Below are positions 33,607 to 43,305 of a stretch of 64,000 nt of DNA, one piece after another. Positions within the stretch are counted from its first letter, which is position 1. Each line of letters starts with the position of its first letter. Below the pieces are notes generated by a model that made no database searches, had not been told where the DNA came from, and was given only the letters and a program-made list of their open reading frames with translations. Source of the stretch: Phyto melanocephala (taxonomy: Eukaryota > Arthropoda > Insecta > Diptera > Rhinophoridae); contig OW799237.1 in assembly GCA_941918925.1 (NCBI GenBank), positions 17,341,201-17,405,200 of the forward strand, read 5' to 3'. The position numbers and the translations under genes were made by a program.

Positions 33607-35541
33607 GGATAAACAATACCTAGCAAAAAAATTTAATCGCTTACTTAGAGCCTTCCAGGTTTTAAAAGCACTTTTATAAGGCATGATTTTAATATGCGAT
33701 ATCCCACTTTATATGGCTGTCTTCCAAAACGTTCGTATACAAAGTTTGTATACAGTATTGCTACTGTATTTAAATCACATACATATGCAAAGTTCCGAAA
33801 CACTGTATAAACTATAAAACCGATGCATTTTTGCTTTCTTATTGCGTTAAAAATACTTGTCGGCGTCGTTTTGAAATGGTATACATTGTATAATTATTGT
33901 ACTGCGGCGTTATGGTATATGATGCTTTGTTCAAACACAAAGCAATTGACGTTTTGGAAGTCAGCCTATCTCTCTTTTTTGCAATTATTTATTGCTAATT
34001 TGATCCCTACCACGAGTAGCGTAAACAAGCAGAAATATAAGAAAAAAAATTGTCTTCTATTTAAATAATTGAATTATTGAAATAACCAGTAGTTAAGAAA
34101 ATATACTTTTGTATATAATTAATTTTAGCATTTCCATGTATGCAATAAGGTAAGCAAATGAGGTTTGTACTGCTCACAAAATAAAAAAAAAAATGTGGGC
34201 AACATTTGTTTGATCATAGTAAGAATTTTTATTAGGCTGTTTGTTTTGTTTTGAATACATTTTTTTATAGAAAAGAGGAAAAAGATTACCTTAAACCATA
34301 ATTTCGACCAAATATTTTTTCCACTCCCATAAGGATTATATTTATAACAATAACAAAAAAATATTACACAAAAGACAGAAAGAAAGCGTTTACATTTTAA
34401 TAAAAAAAAATATTACTCTTAATTTTATTTTTAAAACGAGAGCATAAAACCTTCAATATAAATAGTCAATATTAATATTAGATTAGTAAATTAAAAATAA
34501 AATGCCATTTCTCATACATAAAAAGCTTAACCTGCAAAGAAGCGCTTTCAAATTTTCAAATTTTGTAAAAGAAAATATCTTTTTTCACAAAAATTTCATA
34601 ATATTTTCTTAAAAAAGCTTCAAAACCCCTATAAAAGTAGATCTTAGCTAAATGTTAATAAAACGTCTTCTTATAAAAAGCTCTTTGGGAAAAAATACAC
34701 AAAAGAGCAGCTCATCCAAATTTTTGTTTTTTTATTTTTTTTTCTTTTGTCCAAAAATTTTACAAAATTCCCTCCAAAAAACTTTAAAAAATTTAAAAAA
34801 TAGATTTTTACAACAACAAAAAACATCTAATTAAAAAAAGCTGTTTGCAAAAAAATAAAGTAAGAAAAACAAGCTGAAAAGTTTGACCAGAAATAGTATT
34901 TTATTTTTTCCAAAATAATTTACCATCAAAATTAAATTCTCTTAAATACAATTCACAAATCGAACAAGTTTTATACAGAGTTTTCTTTTTTTCATCGAAA
35001 ATTTTTTAATAAAAAAAAAACTTATTGAATTAGTTGCTTCTTAATTTTGTTTTTTTTTTTTTTGTTTTTATCTTAAAAAAAATTTACAACAAAAGTTTCT
35101 TTAGCCTTGTGACTAATTCTCAATAATATCTTCTTTAAAAACCAACTTCTTTTTAAACTTTTTTTTTTGTACGAAACTTTAATAAATTTTTTTACAAAAT
35201 AGATTAAAAACCCGATTTTCTAAAAATAATGTTTTACTAAAAGCTTTCACAAAAAAGCTTATTTATGTCAAAAAAATTTAACACATTTGTATATTGATTT
35301 AGGTCAATGGTTTTACATCACAATTAATCGAAAAATATTATCTAAATAATAATGTTTGTTTAACAGAAATAAAAGTTACAACAAAAATTTTTTTAACATG
35401 AAGTTTTCCTTTTATTTTTGTATCACAAAATATAACAACAAAAGTTTCTTGGCAATGTTTTGAAGACGTCACTTTTAATATCAATTCTTCTTTTTAAGGA
35501 ATTTTATTTACAAAAACTATTTTTGTTTTTATTTTCAAATA
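33607..35541. other. no gene seen; very A/T-rich DNA
   Basis: A/T-rich sequence with many A and T homopolymers. Small ORFs are Lys/Phe/Leu-rich chance products. The last bases (35542-35559) are the left copy of the direct repeat flanking the 560-bp satellite array. Confidence 0.5.
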
Positions 35542-35559
35542 ATAAATATTTTAGTTTTT
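35542..35559 (+). repeat. left copy of direct repeat flanking the satellite array
   Basis: ATAAATATTTTAGTTTTT. The last five T overlap the first bases of the satellite, so the target duplication is 13 to 18 bp long. Confidence 0.8.
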
Positions 35560-35727
35560 CTTTTTATTTAATTGTCGAACTATTTAATGTATTAAAGACT
35601 ATATTATTTTTTATTCAGGCTCAAGTTCATTTTATATTAAATTTCTCATATATTTTCCTTTTTATATAGATATGAAGAAATCAATTTTTTATTTTTGGTA
35701 ATGAAAGAATATACTGGAAAAGTTATT

Positions 35728-35803
35728 ATCCCGACACCAGCCGAGTGGAATGCATTTTCGAAACCAGCTACGGTTTCATCATCAGCACTCTTTTGATCGG
35801 GAT
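35728..35803 (-). ncRNA. candidate hammerhead ribozyme (array copy 1, inverted)
   Basis: The same 76-nt element on the minus strand in the left arm. The next left-arm monomer is cut at the array centre (36334) within the loop of stem II, so it lacks the CTGATGA half. Confidence 0.72.
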
Positions 35804-36594
35804 GTCTTAGTGTTGATAGTAAATATCATCTATTTAACTCACAAGTTTATATGAAAATTGATTTCGTAAATTACTTTACCTATAAACTCATATATTTGCC
35901 ATGGTGAGTGAGAACGAAATTTCTTTCAACACTAAAGCTTTTCCCCTTTATTCTTTTTAAAATTATCACATTTTAATCGTAGCTTTAAACCATCAGTCTG
36001 ATGGCAATGAAAGCTCTTTTTTGTTGGTTGTAATACTCACAACTTTATTTAGATCATACATGTTCTTGTATTTTGTCTATATGATCGATACACCGTGCCC
36101 TGTGTAATTGTTAATTTTTCTTTTTATTTAATTGTCGAACTATTTAATGTATTAAAGACTATATTATTTTTTATTCAGGCTCAAGTTCATTTTATATTAA
36201 ATTTCTCATATATTTTCCTTTTTATATAGATATGAAGAAATCAATTTTTTATTTTTGGTAATGAAAGAATATACTGGAAAAGTTATTATCCCGACACCAG
36301 CCGAGTGGAATGCATTTTCGAAACCAGCTACGGTAAATAAATAAAGCTAAATAAAGTTGTGAGTATTACAACCAACAAAAAAGAGCTTTCATTGCCATCA
36401 GACTGATGGTTTAAAGCTACGATTAAAATGTGGTAATTTTAAAAAGAATAAAGGGGAAAAGCTTTAGTGTTGAAAGAAATTTCGTTCTCACTCACCATGG
36501 CAAATATATGAGTTTATAGGTAAAGTAATTTACGAAATCAATTTTCATATAAACTTGTGAGTTAAATAGATGATATTACTATCAACACTAAGAC

Positions 36595-36670
36595 ATCCCG
36601 ATCAAAAGAGTGCTGATGATGAAACCGTAGCTGGTTTCGAAAATGCATTCCACTCGGCTGGTGTCGGGAT
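36595..36670 (+). ncRNA. candidate hammerhead ribozyme (array copy 2)
   Basis: Same sequence as 38859-38934, in the first monomer of the right arm. Predicted cleavage after 36650; the spacing to the next copy is 584 because of the expanded A tract. Confidence 0.72.
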
Positions 36671-37178
36671 AATAACTTTTCCAGTATATTCTTTCATTAC
36701 CAAAAATAAAAAAAAAAAAAAAAAAAAAATAAAAAAATTGATTTCTTCATATCTATATAAAAAGGAAAATATATGAGAAATTTAATATAAAATGAACTTG
36801 AGCCTGAATAAAAAATAATATAGTCTTTAATACATTAAATAGTTCGACAATTAAATAAAAAGAAAAATTAACAATTACACAGGGCACGGTGTATCGATCA
36901 TATAGACAAAATACAAGAACATGTATGATCTAAATAAAGTTGTGAGTATTACAACCAACAAAAAAGAGCTTTCATTGCCATCAGACTGATGGTTTAAAGC
37001 TACGATTAAAATGTGATAATTTTAAAAAGAATAAAGGGGAAAAGCTTTAGTGTTGAAAGAAATTTCGTTCTCACTCACCATGGCAAATATATGAGTTTAT
37101 AGGTAAAGTAATTTACGAAATCAATTTTCATATAAACTTGTGAGTTAAATAGATGATATTTACTATCAACACTAAGAC

Positions 37179-37254
37179 ATCCCGATCAAAAGAGTGCTGA
37201 TGATGAAACCGTAGCTGGTTTCGAAAATGCATTCCACTCGGCTGGTGTCGGGAT
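37179..37254 (+). ncRNA. candidate hammerhead ribozyme (array copy 3)
   Basis: Same sequence as 38859-38934. Predicted cleavage after 37234. Confidence 0.72.
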
Positions 37255-37738
37255 AATAACTTTTCCAGTATATTCTTTCATTACCAAAAATAAAAAATTG
37301 ATTTCTTCATATCTATATAAAAAGGAAAATATATGAGAAATTTAATATAAAATGAACTTGAGCCTGAATAAAAAATAATATAGTCTTTAATACATTAAAT
37401 AGTTCGACAATTAAATAAAAAGAAAAATTAACAATTACACAGGGCACGGTTTATCGATCATATAGACAAAATACAAGAACATGTATGATCTAAATAAAGT
37501 TGTGAGTATTACAACCAACAAAAAAGAGCTTTCATTGCCATCAGACTGATGGTTTAAAGCTACGATTAAAATGTGGTAATTTTAAAAAGAATAAAGGGGA
37601 AAAGCTTTAGTGTTGAAAGAAATTTCGTTCTCACTCACCATGGCAAATATATGAGTTTATAGGTAAAGTAATTTACGAAATCAATTTTCATATAAACTTG
37701 TGAGTTAAATAGATGATATTTACTATCAACACTAAGAC

Positions 37739-37814
37739 ATCCCGATCAAAAGAGTGCTGATGATGAAACCGTAGCTGGTTTCGAAAATGCATTCCACTCG
37801 GCTGGTGTCGGGAT
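37739..37814 (+). ncRNA. candidate hammerhead ribozyme (array copy 4)
   Basis: Same sequence as 38859-38934. Predicted cleavage after 37794. Confidence 0.72.
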
Positions 37815-38298
37815 AATAACTTTTCCAGTATATTCTTTCATTACCAAAAATAAAAAATTGATTTCTTCATATCTATATAAAAAGGAAAATATATGAGAAA
37901 TTTAATATAAAATGAACTTGAGCCTGAATAAAAAATAATATAGTCTTTAATACATTAAATAGTTCGACAATTAAATAAAAAGAAAAATTAACAATTACAC
38001 AGGGCACGGTGTATCGATCATATAGACAAAATACAAGAACATGTATGATCTAAATAAAGTTGTGAGTATTACAACCAACAAAAAAGAGCTTTCATTGCCA
38101 TCAGACTGATGGTTTAAAGCTACGATTAAAATGTGGTAATTTTAAAAAGAATAAAGGGGAAAAGCTTTAGTGTTGAAAGAAATTTCGTTCTCACTCACCA
38201 TGGCAAATATATGAGTTTATAGGTAAAGTAATTTACGAAATCAATTTTCATATAAACTTGTGAGTTAAATAGATGATATTTACTATCAACACTAAGAC

Positions 38299-38374
38299 AT
38301 CCCGATCAAAAGAGTGCTGATGATGAAACCGTAGCTGGTTTCGAAAATGCATTCCACTCGGCTGGTGTCGGGAT
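38299..38374 (+). ncRNA. candidate hammerhead ribozyme (array copy 5)
   Basis: Same sequence as 38859-38934, 560 bp upstream. Predicted cleavage after 38354. Confidence 0.72.
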
Positions 38375-38858
38375 AATAACTTTTCCAGTATATTCTTTCA
38401 TTACCAAAAATAAAAAATTGATTTCTTCATATCTATATAAAAAGGAAAATATATGAGAAATTTAATATAAAATGAACTTGAGCCTGAATAAAAAATAATA
38501 TAGTCTTTAATACATTAAATAGTTCGACAATTAAATAAAAAGAAAAATTAACAATTACACAGGGCACGGTGTATCGATCATATAGACAAAATACAAGAAC
38601 ATGTATGATCTAAATAAAGTTGTGAGTATTACAACCAACAAAAAAGAGCTTTCATTGCGATCAGACTGATGGTTTAAAGCTACGATTAAAATGTGGTAAT
38701 TTTAAAAAGAATAAAGGGGAAAAGCTTTAGTGTTGAAAGAAATTTCGTTCTCACTCACCATGGCAAATATATGAGTTTATAGGTAAAGTAATTTACGAAA
38801 TCAATTTTCATATAAACTTGTGAGTTAAATAGATGATATTTACTATCAACACTAAGAC

Positions 38859-38934
38859 ATCCCGATCAAAAGAGTGCTGATGATGAAACCGTAGCTGGTT
38901 TCGAAAATGCATTCCACTCGGCTGGTGTCGGGAT
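38859..38934 (+). ncRNA. candidate type I hammerhead ribozyme (array copy 6)
   Basis: By-eye fold: distal stem I ATCCCGA (38859-38865) with TCGGGAT (38928-38934); internal loop; proximal stem I GAGTG (38872-38876) with CACTC (38915-38919); core CTGATGA (38877-38883); one extra T (38884); stem II GAAACC (38885-38890) with GGTTTC (38897-38902) closed by a GTAGCT loop; GAAA (38903-38906); a 2-3-bp stem III made by AAT and ATT (38906-38913); and triplet TTC (38912-38914), with cleavage predicted after C38914. Every invariant core base of the hammerhead class is present. An extra nucleotide after A9 is known in a few natural viroid/satellite-RNA hammerheads. The internal loop in stem I and the stem II loop could make the usual tertiary contact. 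Confidence 0.72.
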
Positions 38935-39065
38935 AATAACTTTTCCAGTATATTCTTTCATTACCAAAAATAAAAAATTGATTTCTTCATATCTATATAA
39001 AAAGGAAAATATATGAGAAATTTAATATAAAATGAACTTGAGCCTGAATAAAAAATAATATAGTC

Positions 39066-39083
39066 ATAAATATTTTAGTTTTT
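39066..39083 (+). repeat. right copy of direct repeat flanking the satellite array
   Basis: ATAAATATTTTAGTTTTT, starting exactly where the last monomer stops matching its siblings (they continue TTTAATACATT). Confidence 0.8.
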
Positions 39084-41437
39084 TTTAAGCTTTAACTTAG
39101 GTTTCGTTTACATTAATAACATATTTTTTCATTAAAAACATATTTTCTAAATGTACTAGTTTTACTAAAATCACTTTAACGAAGGAGTTAGATAAATAAA
39201 ATTTTAATACATGAATATTTACTACTTTTTAAAGAAATTTTTTCTATTTAAGCTTTTCTTACAAAAAAAGCTTTTGTACTCTTATCATATGTTTTAAATT
39301 AAAAAATAAGCAAAAGCTCTTTCAAAAGTTTGTGTTTCAAAATTAAAAAACATAAAGGTTAACAATTACTAATACAATTCTTTTTACAGAAAAATTTGCT
39401 ATTTTTATACAAAAAACATATTTCAATATTAACGGAAAAAAACTAAATAGTTATTCTTAAATATATAATTTTTATTAAAAAAAACCGCTGCTTGAGAAAA
39501 AATTATTTTTGTAATAAAATTAAAAAAAACTTTTTAAAATTAAAAGCTATTTAAGTAGTTTTTAACACCGTTATTTTTTATAATTTTAAAAATAATTTCA
39601 TAACCGATATTTGACTGCCGGATATAGCTGCTCTTTATTTCTGCATCTCATTTTACAGGTGCTATTCTTTTGTTTAAAACAAGAAGCCAGTAGTATTGTT
39701 TTACTTTTTTGTTGTTACTTTTATTTGCTTACTGCAAACATTCGCTTACAAAAAACATTACACTTCACTGATGTTGCTGATGCCCACGCTGTAATGTTGT
39801 TATCTGAACCTGATTTTCTTTAACGGGTTTATTGTTTTCAAAAAAAAAACTAAAAATTGTTAATGGAATTTGAATATTGGTTGCTAATGGTAGCCAAACA
39901 TTTAAACAGCAGGCAAAAGAGCCAACATTCAGACAACATCGAACCATGCCTTTTACAAACATACTTGTATGTATGGTATAGTATATATGGAAGTTTCTGC
40001 ACACTCACACACATATACATACATACACTTCCATTTATTTATGGCTATTGTTTGTAATTTGATAAAAGGATATTTACAACGCATCCGTTTAACTCTTTTG
40101 TCAAAAATGGTATGAAATCACTTGAAATTAATTACAATTTGAATTGCACAGCATGTTGTGTTTATATTCCACGAACAGATATATACAGGCGTTTGTGTGT
40201 ATACAAGTGTTAGTACAGTTGTATATTTATCTTGAAAATCTACGTAATATTATTGTTGTTATTATTATGAAATTTATAATCAACTAATAGGGTAAAATTT
40301 GTTTTAAAACAACAAACATAATAGCAACAGCAAAAATACTTAACAGCTACAAAATTTAAATGAAATGAAATGCGAATTGTTATTAAGCCGTTTTAATAAT
40401 GTGGCCGTAAAATTGATCTGATTTATTACAGCTCAAAGTGCAAAAATTAAATAAAAATTATGAAAAAAAACAAACAAATTATAGGTTTGAAAACGCAATA
40501 CGAGTACTTTTCTGGAATTATTATGAATTTAGTTGAGTGAAAAATGTGCGGTTTATGTGTCACAACAGGAGAGGGGTTAGAAATGTTTATTACTTTTTAA
40601 AAAGTAATTAAGATGAAATGGCGCAATATAAGTGTATTTTAAAAATTATTTATAATAAATTAAAAAAATATTTTAACAGACTTTGAAGAAACATTCTATG
40701 AAAATATGCGCTGTAATTTATGTTCACTGGTTCATTAGTTCAAAAGATTTGAAAAGTACCATTGGTGTTGAAAAAGCACCATTAAGTAAAATTTTGAGAT
40801 TTTCGTTATAATCAGTATCATATTTATGAGCTATATTTAAGCCTTTTAGGTTCATTAACTCAGATAAATTAAAAAAACGACGTTGCGCAAAAAAAAAACA
40901 TTTTCTAAATATAAATTGTCTGTTAAGAAACACCAATCTGTTTTGACGCTACTAAGTAAAATTATTGTTGGCTATTAATTTTGAAATATAAATCTGCTTT
41001 ATTAGTACTTAATAAAATGTACGCTTGTTCTTGAGACTTATTGAAGTTATTGCTGTACACATGCAAATAACCAAGTTCTCTTGAAATGATCATCAGGGTC
41101 TATAAAAAAGTGTTATTTTTTTTAAAATAATCTGGTCAAACTATTTTATAGTTTCCCGGCAAAATGTATTGAGTTAATTGAGGAAAATTTAATGAGTTGC
41201 ATATTACAAGAAGACAAAGACTTTTTTAGATCACGAGAGAAAATTGTATAAATTCATCAATGAATGGAGTAGACATAAATCTGACGCTTTAAAAAGAAAC
41301 AGAAGAAGAAAAAAAAGATGACAAACATAATTCGTATAAGAATAAATAATGCATTAATTGGCAAACTCAATAACGCGATTATTCTTAAAGACTCATCAGT
41401 ATTATAATCACGACCTTGTGATAAAGAAAAAATTCCT
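39084..41437. other. no gene seen
   Basis: A/T-rich DNA. CA/TA microsatellite at about 39999-40030. ORFs at 39611-39823, 39765-40004 and 39857-40057 overlap on both strands, as expected for chance frames. Confidence 0.45.
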
Positions 41438-41608
41438 TTAAATTCGTAGATTGAAATATATGGATCAGGCACTTACTTTTACATGAAATAGAAAATATTA
41501 TTCTATTCGTTTGTTAACAACAAATATTAAAATCTTTGGCTGCAATATTTCGAGCATCGAAAAAATTCATTTAAAATCGTAGATGGAAATGTATGGATCA
41601 GGCACTTA
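41438..41608 (+). repeat. ~134-bp tandem duplication (second copy split by a LINE)
   Basis: TATGGATCAGGCACTTA with its AAATCGTAGAT(T/G)GAAAT lead-in occurs at about 41438-41476 and 41572-41608. The second copy continues after the LINE insertion at 42657 with CTTTTACATGAAA and TTCGTTTGTT, parallel to the first copy. Confidence 0.7.
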
Positions 41609-41705
41609 GGTTAGGTTAGGTTAGATCCGGCAGCAGCCCAAAGGCATAGCTCACTTGGGTCCTCCGAGGGTCCCGTTGTGATACCGTAGGCACCATCGCC
41701 CGTTG
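41609..41705 (-). repeat. LINE/SINE shared 3' end with (TAACC)n tail
   Basis: On the minus strand: GTATCACAACGGGACCC, GGACCCAAGTGAGCTATGCC, then CTAACCTAACCTAACC. The SINE at 43083 has the same GTATCACA and GGACCCAAGTGAGCT words near its end. SINEs often copy the 3' end of the LINE whose enzyme they use. Confidence 0.7.
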
Positions 41706-41719
41706 GGTATGAAAGAATT

Positions 41720-42592
41720 TTGGGTATGATCAATATTGCTTCTCCTATTGCTTACAAGGTACCTAAACCAGCATTCGATCCGGAGAATGCCATCCAGATA
41801 TTTACTGACGGATCGAAATCACATGCTGGAACTGGATGTGGTATCTTTTCGATCCAGTTGGGTTTGGAATTGTCCCTTAGGCTACCGGATTATTGTAGCG
41901 CGATACAGGCCGAATTAATGGCTATTAAGGCAGCCGTGGAACAGATTCAGTATAATGAAATATCTGGCAGGGATATTTATATATTAACTGACAGTCAGGC
42001 GGCTATTAGGTTCCTTGAGAGTGTGTACAACACATCGAAAATTGCCCAGGAATGCCGGGTGTCTCTTGAGGAGATAGCGAGACATTCGACGGTTACCCTT
42101 GTGTGGGTTCCAGGACATGGGGATATTGATGGTAATAATAGAGCTGATGCACTTGCAAAAGCCGGTACTACCTTAGATTCGGTTGAATCCAGTTGTGCTT
42201 TGGGTATTCCCCTATCAAAGGGTAAGCAGCTAATCTCGCATCAAATCTATTTGGATGCCAAGGAAATATGGGTGAGCGAACCCACTTGTTTGGAAACCAG
42301 AAAGATCTGGCCTAAAATGGATGTGCATAGGACGCAAAATGCGGTGAATATGCCACGAATCTACCTTAGCAACCTCATAGCGGTCATTAGCGAACACTGG
42401 CCTATAGGTACACATGCAAAAAGGCTGAATATCCCTTACAACGATTTCTGCAGAAGTTGCGATAACGAGGAAGAGGAGGAGACGACTGAACATCTTCTCT
42501 GCAATTGTCCTGCATTCGGGGACCTTAGACGCCAGATTATGGGTCAACGAATACTTGTAAGAAAAACTTGTCTTTCCGCAGTTGATCTATGA
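41720..42592 (+). pseudogene. LINE ORF2 C-terminal fragment with RNase H
   Basis: A 290-codon open frame; similar coding runs upstream of the ATG (YERIL), so the ATG is internal and the protein is a fragment. It carries an RNase H domain that in non-LTR retrotransposons degrades the RNA template. Catalytic residues are visible at D30 (TDGSKS), E65 (AELMAI), D91 (TDSQAA) and D143 (NRADALAK), with H133 in VPGHGDIDG. A Cys/His motif follows (CRSC ... EHLLCNC, about 248-270), typical of the C-terminus of ORF2 in the I/R1/LOA/Jockey groups that keep RNase H. The endonuclease and reverse transcriptase are missing through 5' truncation. The frame has no stops and is less A/T-rich than its surroundings, so the insertion is young. 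Confidence 0.85.
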
Positions 42593-42672
42593 AAGATCCA
42601 TACCTTCGTGAACAGGACAGGATGGCTGAGGAACGACGGCCAGAGGACATAGACGAATGGATCAGGCACTTA

Positions 42673-43082
42673 CTTTTACATGAAAATTCGTTTGTTTATA
42701 ACAACTGTTAAAAGCTGTGTCTACAATATTGCGAATAAAACTTTCTCCATTTAAAATATTTATAAATAAATATTTATAATAAATATCAATTTTCTAGTAA
42801 AGCAATTTTAGAAGACAGTAATGCGATTCTGATGTTCGGAAAAGACTCTAATTGTCAAGCAGCTAAATTAGGGGGATAAAATAGTCGCAAGCCAGAATTT
42901 AAATGGATTTCTGTTATTAAACCCATAAACTTATATTTATAGAATAATTTGATGAGTACATCATTCCATCGCGAAGTTCAAACATTTATATTTTTAAAAA
43001 GTTCTAAAGACTGTGAAATTCACTAAATAAAATCGTTTATACGTTCATTCTGGATGAAAGAGATTTCCGATAAAAGCTATGT
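42673..43082. other. no gene seen
   Basis: The end of the 134-bp duplicated segment to about 42755, then A/T-rich DNA. Confidence 0.45.
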
Positions 43083-43305
43083 ACCCTGGTGGACTAGTCA
43101 GTAGTGTGCTGGTCTGCTAGTTTGGAGGTTCCGGGTTCGATTCCCGTCAGAGACTCTGAACTTGTCTACTTCTCTTTTCTATTTTATTCTATTCTTACTT
43201 TTCTATTCAGGTATCACACAGAAATCAATATAATGGACCCAAGTGAGCTGCACAACAACTGCCTGTTCTACCTACACTACCCTACGTCAAAGAATAGCAA
43301 AGAAT
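43083..43305 (+). mobile_element. tRNA-derived SINE with LINE-like 3' end
   Basis: The head has an A-box-like TGGACTAGTCAGT (43090-43102) and a perfect B-box GGTTCGATTCC (43134-43144), followed by CAGAGACTCTG and a C/T-rich spacer. The 3' part has GTATCACACAG and GGACCCAAGTGAGCT, shared with the 41609 LINE end, and finishes in a TACC-type run. The ORF at 43104-43307 is a shadow. Confidence 0.8.

Larger units (their letters stand above)
35555..39065. repeat. inverted tandem array of a 560-bp satellite
   Basis: About 3.5 kb. Left arm (35555-36334): one and about 0.4 monomers in one orientation. A 12-bp filler (36335-36346) follows. Right arm (36347-39065): about 4.9 monomers in the opposite orientation. 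The landmark AGGGCACGGT lies at 36881, 37441, 38001 and 38561, so the period is exactly 560 bp; the left arm repeats at the same spacing (35561 and 36121). Monomers differ only at scattered single bases and by one expanded A tract (about 36708-36735), so identity is very high. A direct repeat, ATAAATATTTTAGTTTTT, flanks the array at 35542-35559 and 39066-39083. No ORF of note; the 36570-36776 frame is a by-product. Confidence 0.95.
41609..42656. mobile_element. 5'-truncated, internally inverted LINE insertion
   Basis: 1048 bp between perfect 16-bp direct repeats, ATGGATCAGGCACTTA (41593-41608 and 42657-42672). The left ~100 bp are a LINE 3' end on the minus strand, with tail (TAACC)n at the very edge. 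The remainder, with the RNase H frame, lies on the plus strand. This head-to-head arrangement is the signature of twin priming during target-primed reverse transcription. The switch point is near 41700-41715. Confidence 0.8.

Noticed and set aside
36570..36776. 68-aa ORF in the satellite
   Set aside because: It runs through the ribozyme and into an A tract, relies on the expansion seen in only one monomer, and is not kept in the sister monomers.
37000..39065. CRISPR-like array
   Set aside because: The repeats are 560 bp, contiguous, without unique spacers, and the genome is a fly's.
35555..39065. Drosophila foldback (FB)-type transposon
   Set aside because: The inverted arms of tandem repeats are reminiscent, but FB repeats are much shorter and give 9-bp duplications; here the flanking repeat is 13-18 bp and arms differ greatly in length. 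Not fully excluded.
41608..41624. (TTAGG)n-like run, the arthropod telomere repeat
   Set aside because: It is only three units and forms the 3' tail of a LINE insertion bounded by a target duplication. Flies lack TTAGG telomeres, so it is not a telomere trace.
43083..43150. tRNA genes at the SINE heads (also 11.5, 57.9 and 61.75 kb)
   Set aside because: A and B box words are present, but no cloverleaf with proper acceptor and anticodon arms can be drawn, and the sequence continues into SINE bodies.
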